A stretch of DNA of 27,706 bases from JAGPCK01 sp041675505. GTDB taxonomy: Bacteria > Bacteroidota > Bacteroidia > UKL13-3. The stretch spans positions 1 through 27,706 of the forward strand of contig JBAYTR010000020.1 of the NCBI GenBank assembly GCA_041675505.1. Reading direction: 5' to 3'. The position numbers were made by a program, and so were the translations under genes. Under the pieces are notes generated by a model, which made no database searches, was not told the DNA's origin, and was given only the letters and a program-made list of their open reading frames with translations. Of this stretch, positions 23,685-27,706 are shown one piece after another; positions within the stretch are counted from its first letter, which is position 1, and every line of letters starts with the position of its first letter.

Positions 23685-23692
23685 CAAAGGTA
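23685..23692 (-). promoter_or_regulatory. -7 element of the carB operon
   Basis: A perfect TACCTTTG on the - strand, giving a leader of roughly 35 nt before the GTG start. The -33 region is AT-rich but not diagnostic. No pyrimidine-responsive attenuator or PyrR-type structure was seen in the leader. Confidence 0.5.
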
Positions 23693-23714
23693 AGCGATTT
23701 GACTCAATGAAAAA

Positions 23715-23734
23715 GCCCTGTGTGAATAAAGGGT
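23715..23734 (-). terminator. Weak terminator-like hairpin after the dCMP deaminase gene
   Basis: On the - strand a 4-bp G/C-rich stem plus one G-T pair (23715-23719 with 23730-23734) is followed by CTTTTTC. The stem is short and the loop is 10 bases, so it is marginal. The rest of the 201-bp gap 23645-23845 shows nothing else apart from the carB promoter. Confidence 0.3.
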
Positions 23735-23845
23735 GAAAATTATAGAAAAGTGCTGATGCAGCAAGGGTTGAGCAGCAATAAAGCCTGATGAGTAAGTCCG
23801 TTTGTGCAGGTATGCCGGGTTAAAAAATCTACTTACCGTTGGGAA

Positions 23846-24337
23846 TCAGTATTTCTGAATCTCTTCATGAAAAAACTCCAGTTGAACACCGGCTTGTTTG
23901 AGCATTTCTTCGCTTTCGCCCCCTGCGTGATATTTGCGCTCGCATACCACCCGCTTAATACCGCAATTGATGATGAGCATGGCGCAAACACGACAAGGAG
24001 TCATGCGGCAATAGAGCGTTGACCCATCCAGCGACACACCGTTTTTAGCGGCCTGACAGATGGCATTTTGCTCAGCATGAACGGTACGTACGCAGTGTTC
24101 TGTAATGCTGTCGTCTTCATGAATCACTTTTTTCATCTGGTGGCCCACCTCATCGCAGTGAGGCAAACCAATGGGTGAGCCCACATAGCCGGTAACCAGC
24201 AGTTGATTGCCCCGGGCTATTACACAGCCGCTTCGGCCACGGCCACAGGTTGCCCGCTTGCTTATGGCATCCATTACTTCCATAAAATATTCGTCCCAGG
24301 TGGGGCGAACGTAGTGTTCTCCTGTAGTTGTGCTCAT
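23846..24337 (-). CDS. dCMP deaminase (ComEB-like, zinc-dependent)
   Basis: A 163-residue cytidine-deaminase-fold enzyme. The zinc site is complete: VHAEQNAI with H87 and catalytic E89, and MTPCRVCAM with C115 and C118. The N-terminal W..YFM.....ISKRATC and SGCVIARG patterns, and the insert GLPHCDEVGH with extra His/Cys, are as in dCMP deaminases, which make dUMP for thymidylate synthesis and are often allosterically controlled by dCTP/dTTP. The start lies 4 bp after the stop of the P-loop kinase-like gene, so the two are co-expressed. A role in phage defence by nucleotide depletion is conceivable from that pairing but not shown. Confidence 0.93.
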   Translation of the reverse strand: MSTTTGEHYVRPTWDEYFMEVMDAISKRATCGRGRSGCVIARGNQLLVTGYVGSPIGLPHCDEVGHQMKKVIHEDDSITEHCVRTVHAEQNAICQAAKNGVSLDGSTLYCRMTPCRVCAMLIINCGIKRVVCERKYHAGGESEEMLKQAGVQLEFFHEEIQKY

Positions 24338-24341
24338 GGCG

Positions 24342-24890
24342 TCAGTGTTTAATTACCGCATCAATTTGCCGGTAAAGTTCATCGAAAGTTCCGTTATTTA
24401 AAAGGCTGTAATCAGCCAGTTGCATGCAGGCACTCAGGTTTTGTTTGTTGGGGTCGGTAGAGGTCATTTCGCGGTCTTCATTTTCACTAAAAGTTTCAAA
24501 GGAAACATGGTCGGTTTCTGATCCTCTTTTTAAAATACGGTCATACCGCACCTGTCTGTCAGCATCAACAGATAGCAGAATAAAATTACCCTTGGCCTTT
24601 AAGGCATTTACTTCACCTACCGTACGTATACTTTCAATAATACAGTTGGTGCCGCTGGCCTGCGCTTCTTTAAACAACTCCTCTGCAATAAAACTGGGGC
24701 TGTTTTGCGCCCTGAGTGCATTGGCGGTATGGGTTAATGAATCGCGGTTCACTTCCTTACCCTGTGCCTTAATAATGTTGGTGAGGTACCCGCGCACCGA
24801 GAAATGTTTAAATTGGTGGTGAGTAGTGAGGTACTCCACAATGGTGCCTTTGCCTGCACCCAATGTGCCTGTAATGCCTATAATTTTCAA
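24342..24890 (-). CDS. P-loop nucleotide-kinase-like ATPase
   Basis: A 182-residue kinase-fold protein with Walker A GTLGAGKGT (8-16), a SVRGYL substrate-type segment (31-36), IIESIRTVGEVNAL (about 84-97) and a lid-like RYDRILKRGSETDHVSFETFSENEDRE segment (129-155, broken here only for description), ending ADYSLLNNGTFDELYRQID. This order resembles the dephospho-CoA kinase / UPF0200 / nucleoside monophosphate kinase superfamily. The start codon is TTG (24888-24890): the P-loop needs this start and no ATG exists between it and the upstream stop. Paired tightly with a dCMP deaminase gene, it may be a deoxynucleotide monophosphate kinase; the true substrate is unknown. It is not CoaE by motif order, as far as I can see. 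Confidence 0.82.
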   Translation of the reverse strand: MKIIGITGTLGAGKGTIVEYLTTHHQFKHFSVRGYLTNIIKAQGKEVNRDSLTHTANALRAQNSPSFIAEELFKEAQASGTNCIIESIRTVGEVNALKAKGNFILLSVDADRQVRYDRILKRGSETDHVSFETFSENEDREMTSTDPNKQNLSACMQLADYSLLNNGTFDELYRQIDAVIKH

Positions 24891-24917
24891 TGCGCTATTT
24901 TTTGGGTGAAATTAATT

Positions 24918-24949
24918 ACCTGAACGCAATTACACAAACCTGAACACAA
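24918..24949. repeat. Pair of 12-bp direct repeats upstream of the kinase-deaminase operon
   Basis: ACCTGAACGCAA (24918-24929) and ACCTGAACACAA (24938-24949) differ at one position and are spaced exactly 20 bp apart, two helical turns. They lie 28-59 bp upstream of the TTG start codon of the kinase-like gene, over its probable promoter. Confidence 0.6.
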
Positions 24950-25068
24950 GTTTTTGAGAAACGACACTTGCTCAGCATATTTAATGAAACGTAGTATATT
25001 GCAGGAAGGTTGTTTAAAGAATTAATTTGTTGTTAGTTGTAGAGACTGGCAGCACAAAAATCATATAA

Positions 25069-25434
25069 ATGAATTTTAGATTGCTTATTAAGGTTATAGC
25101 TGTACCTCTAGCTATAGGACTTTTTTATTCGTGTTCAAAAAAGCACGTCCAGCTAACACTACTAGAAACTAAGTATTATGATGTTATTGAGGTCAGAAAT
25201 GGAAGTGCAAGATTATTTCTAGGATCTGTAGGTGGGGCAAATATGTCAGGTCAATGTGTTGTTGCTTTGGTCCCGGTCAATTTCAGGGATTCTATAAGTG
25301 TAAGAATAGTCAATAAAGGGACAACAATATTTAATAAGTCTGTTAAGTTGGAAAAAGGAAGATTTTTGTATATTGAAAATTATGGTGGCGAAATATTAAT
25401 CTATTCGAGTAAAAAGGAAAAGCCACTTATATGA
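25069..25434 (+). CDS. Hypothetical lipoprotein
   Basis: A 121-residue protein I do not recognise. The signal MNFRLLIKVIAVPLAIGLFYSC gives a lipobox FYSC with lipidation at C22. The mature part is mostly beta-strand-like (LTLLETKYYDVIEVRNGSA, CVVALVPVNFRDSISVRIV, FNKSVKLEKGRFLYIENYG). It is AT-rich, stands alone on the + strand between two - strand units, and has a convincing terminator 45 bp after the stop. A TATATTGC sequence at about 24991-24998 may be its -7 element. Confidence 0.72.
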   Translation: MNFRLLIKVIAVPLAIGLFYSCSKKHVQLTLLETKYYDVIEVRNGSARLFLGSVGGANMSGQCVVALVPVNFRDSISVRIVNKGTTIFNKSVKLEKGRFLYIENYGGEILIYSSKKEKPLI

Positions 25435-25478
25435 TTTGTGATAAATGATAGCTTGATATAAATTATCCAGTACTTGTC

Positions 25479-25500
25479 AGGGAGGGTATTCACCCTCCCT
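25479..25500 (+). terminator. Rho-independent terminator of the 25069 lipoprotein gene
   Basis: A perfect 9-bp stem AGGGAGGGT / ACCCTCCCT (25479-25487 with 25492-25500) with a 4-base loop, followed on the + strand by TCTTTC. It may also stop transcripts of the M61 gene on the other strand, which ends at 25533. Confidence 0.8.
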
Positions 25501-25532
25501 TCTTTCATGAAACATTCCAAGTAAATATCAGA

Positions 25533-27368
25533 TTAATTTGCTTCGACCAAACGTTTTCGATTGTACCAAATGCGGTATTGCATTTGTTGTGCAGTAGGGT
25601 TTTTCAATTGTTTTATTCTGGCATATTTGTTTTTTTGTTTGTAAACAGGCAACCCGCTTAGTTGAATTGAAGTGCCGTTGCGATTCACCATAAAAGTAAG
25701 CGAATCATTTGCACTGGAGGGCCAATAAAGTTCGTAATATATTTTGCTGTAGGGCAATGCAGCAATACTGTCGCCAGCCTGCAAGCCCAAACTGTTTTTG
25801 GCATTTTTGTATACATATACATGATTAGTTTTTCTGTCGTACTTTAGTTTTAGTATGCCAAAAGAATTAATTTTTTGATTTTTTCCGAAATAGGCCCAAC
25901 CTAATAAATCAAAGTAATGCTGGTATGGAGGAAGCGTTTTGCCGTTGATGTAGTTGTTTAGAAATGTAGCAATTTCAGGTTGGCTAAATTGAGCTAAGGT
26001 ATAAAACAGACTATCTTCAGAAAAGGGCTTCCCATAGGTATAGGTATTTGACATTTTATGCATCAGACCGTGTAGGTTCTGTTCCCCATTTGAAATTTTT
26101 ATCAGCTCCATATCCAAACAAAAACCCACGACTTGACCTCGTGAATAGGCATTACCTATTTGCTTCACTTTGCTTATAAAATTAAAGATATTCGATTCGG
26201 CAATGTGTCTGCTGCTACTGGCAAAACTTCGTGGCTTTTGTTTTTGTGCACCACTCAGATGGTTAGCTAAATTGTTTCTGTGCTTAAAGTTGTAGTTTGA
26301 ACAAAACTGAGCAGCCAGGTAGTCGGTAACTCCCTCATGCAGCCACAGGTGTGCGGATAAATTTTCAGGTTTATCAAAAGGATAAGGTTCAATTTTTTGG
26401 CTGTGAATATGCAAAGGAGCCCAAGTGTGTAAGAACTCATGTGCGGTAATGTAATTTAGAAACGGAGTTAAGGACTGAAAATCTTTAGGTTCAACACCGG
26501 TTAACACATACGATTGTTTATGTTCTAAAGCCGCATTCAGCATAGCTTTTGTTATCCAGCCCAGTTTGGCATCATCTACAGTAAAGAATAGAATATGGTA
26601 TTCCTTCATGCTAAATTTACCCATAAATAACAGCAGGGAGTCCATAATTTTATTTAGCTGTGGTTTTAAACTATCTGCTGAGTGTAAGTTATTTTTATTG
26701 TGCACAGCAATATTAATGCGCGTTCCACCAACCATAAACGAAGCGGTATCGGGCACGTGGTACATCGCAGGTTGGTCAACAAGTTGCTCGTAATTATCAA
26801 CGGCAAACACATCCACCATTCTGCTACGGCTGATATTTTTTTGTGGGGTAGATGCTATTAAATGTGCTGGGTGTTTAACTGTAATTTGTATGGGTGTGTT
26901 GACGTGACTTAAAAAATAGCCTGTTACCACCTGGTAGTTAAGCAAAAAGCCACTATCGGAAAAAATGGTGCCTCCGCAAGCCAGAATATTATCCCAAAAA
27001 CGTTTACCCGAAAAACTGTGTTTGACCTGATAGGTTATACGGTGCAAAGCGGCTGCATTATCGATTACAAAAGTGTTTTTTATCTGCTTAACTTTTAATT
27101 TGTTGCCCAGCTTATCATAACCAACCACATTACTGTAGTTGCGGATGTAATTCACCTTCATGTATGTGCCCGGAATAATTTTGGGTATAACAAAAGTGGC
27201 AGATGTGGTATGAATTGCGGGAGGGAATACCTCTACCGCAATGGTGTTTTTGTTTAATGAGGTTAAATCCACATTTACCAGCATGGTGCCATTTTGCGCC
27301 TTTACATATTTTGCCCCAACCAACATCTGTGTTGCCAGCATTACTACATACAGTAATTTTATACGCAT
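25533..27368 (-). CDS. M61 family metallopeptidase (glycyl aminopeptidase type)
   Basis: A 611-residue secreted peptidase with a signal peptide (1-24, ending VKAQ). An N-terminal beta domain (30-220) of the M61 type precedes the catalytic domain with HEFLHTW (H310, E311, H314) and third zinc ligand E345 in LWLHEGVTDYLA. A degenerate PDZ domain lies near the C-terminus (about 510-590) with SLGLQAGDSIAAL. The family removes N-terminal Gly or Ala from peptides. Active-site residues are intact. It stands alone; the 164 bp to the next + strand terminator and its 338-bp upstream region contain no partner gene. Confidence 0.92.
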   Translation of the reverse strand: MRIKLLYVVMLATQMLVGAKYVKAQNGTMLVNVDLTSLNKNTIAVEVFPPAIHTTSATFVIPKIIPGTYMKVNYIRNYSNVVGYDKLGNKLKVKQIKNTFVIDNAAALHRITYQVKHSFSGKRFWDNILACGGTIFSDSGFLLNYQVVTGYFLSHVNTPIQITVKHPAHLIASTPQKNISRSRMVDVFAVDNYEQLVDQPAMYHVPDTASFMVGGTRINIAVHNKNNLHSADSLKPQLNKIMDSLLLFMGKFSMKEYHILFFTVDDAKLGWITKAMLNAALEHKQSYVLTGVEPKDFQSLTPFLNYITAHEFLHTWAPLHIHSQKIEPYPFDKPENLSAHLWLHEGVTDYLAAQFCSNYNFKHRNNLANHLSGAQKQKPRSFASSSRHIAESNIFNFISKVKQIGNAYSRGQVVGFCLDMELIKISNGEQNLHGLMHKMSNTYTYGKPFSEDSLFYTLAQFSQPEIATFLNNYINGKTLPPYQHYFDLLGWAYFGKNQKINSFGILKLKYDRKTNHVYVYKNAKNSLGLQAGDSIAALPYSKIYYELYWPSSANDSLTFMVNRNGTSIQLSGLPVYKQKNKYARIKQLKNPTAQQMQYRIWYNRKRLVEAN

Positions 27369-27706
27369 ACTTTTTAATTAGGTTTACAATTTATTAAATT
27401 CCTCTAGTTTATTGATGAGGAAAGTGTTGGAAAATCAGGATACATAAAAAGAGGGAGAATGTGCTTTCTCCCTTTGCAACATGTGTGTTTTGAAATTTTG
27501 TATATTTGATGGTGGAACACCAAGCACATAAGTCTGAAAAATTGAATACTTCATGCAAACAAACATTAGGCGCACGCGTTGCAAACCATTAGTGTTCGAA
27601 ACACTGTACAGAGCTTGATTTTGTTGGGGAAAATGTGGTTCTAAGAAAGTAGTTGCCTCTACTAAATTGCTTTATGCAGTTAAATGAGCTACTCAATCTA
27701 ATACCA
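27369..27706. other. 338-bp end region without a confident gene
   Basis: No long ORF is present on either strand. It contains a terminator hairpin (27453-27472), a perfect + strand -7 element TATATTTG (27501-27508), and small hairpins at 27510-27522 (TGGTG-GAA-CACCA) and 27591-27605 (AGTGTT-CGA-AACACT). A 21-codon + ORF (27553-27618) and a 37-codon open - frame entering from the right edge are both too short to call. Confidence 0.5.
27453..27472 (-). terminator. Rho-independent terminator, gene of origin outside or unrecognised
   Basis: A perfect 7-bp stem GGGAGAA / TTCTCCC (27453-27459 with 27466-27472). Read on the - strand it is followed by CTCTTTTTATG, a typical T-tract, so it would end a transcript coming from the right edge of the window. 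Confidence 0.65.

Noticed and set aside
27580..27612. tRNA-like T-arm (TTCGAAA loop with a 5-bp stem)
   Set aside because: No matching acceptor, D or anticodon arms could be found on either strand around it.

Overview
The window is a stretch of a Bacteroidota chromosome, probably from a Chitinophagales/Sphingobacteriales-like relative; the exact order is a guess. The signs are a 1274-residue PKD protein with a type IX secretion (Por) C-terminal sorting domain, DUF4834 and DUF4468 proteins, a CarB that lacks the C-terminal MGS domain, a GH73+LysM hydrolase, and several -7 elements of the Bacteroidota type TAnnTTTG (before rpsT, carB, the DUF486 gene and the 14602 gene). Almost everything is core or envelope-related; no transposase, CRISPR array, rRNA or complete tRNA was seen.

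Layout. (1) 1-149: the left edge looks like the end of an integrated element. The last 48 codons of a probable large serine recombinase run on the + strand into the 3' end of a truncated comM/yifB gene on the - strand, so the element appears to have split comM at its conserved MNPC motif. (2) 70-3886 (-): operon dsbD > gmhA > comM (thiol transfer, heptose synthesis, Mg-chelatase-like ATPase). (3) 3982-5916 (+): secreted glucosaminidase with LysM repeats. (4) 5822-6735: a rearranged patch. The last 94 bp of the LysM gene recur at 6608-6701, and the last ~45 bp of the oxidoreductase gene that now ends at 10656 recur at 5916-5960. Between them sits an AT-rich lipoprotein ORF. This suggests the LysM and oxidoreductase genes were once direct convergent neighbours, and that the 4.7 kb now between them, including the PKD protein, came later. 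(5) 6736-12627 (-): T9SS PKD protein, geranylgeranyl-reductase-like flavoprotein, RadC. (6) 12733-14422 (-): rpsT, Ppx/GppA phosphatase, DUF486 membrane protein. (7) 14602-16000 (+): barrel-like protein and a GDPD lipoprotein, convergent with an ArsR-type regulator (15997-16335) that has a clear palindromic self-operator. (8) 16431-19028 (-): M1 aminopeptidase lipoprotein plus TPR lipoprotein. (9) 19149-19841 (+): DUF4468 protein. (10) 19848-23644 (-): carB > DUF4834 > FkbM methyltransferase. (11) 23846-24890 (-): P-loop nucleotide-kinase-like gene followed 4 bp later by a dCMP deaminase. (12) 25069-25434 (+): orphan lipoprotein with terminator. (13) 25533-27368 (-): M61 peptidase. (14) 27369-27706: no confident gene; one terminator hairpin and other small hairpins.

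The most noteworthy items are the recombinase/comM junction, the duplicated gene-end patch around 5.8-6.7 kb, and the kinase-deaminase pair, which resembles a split form of the antiviral P-loop/deaminase architecture but may be ordinary pyrimidine metabolism.
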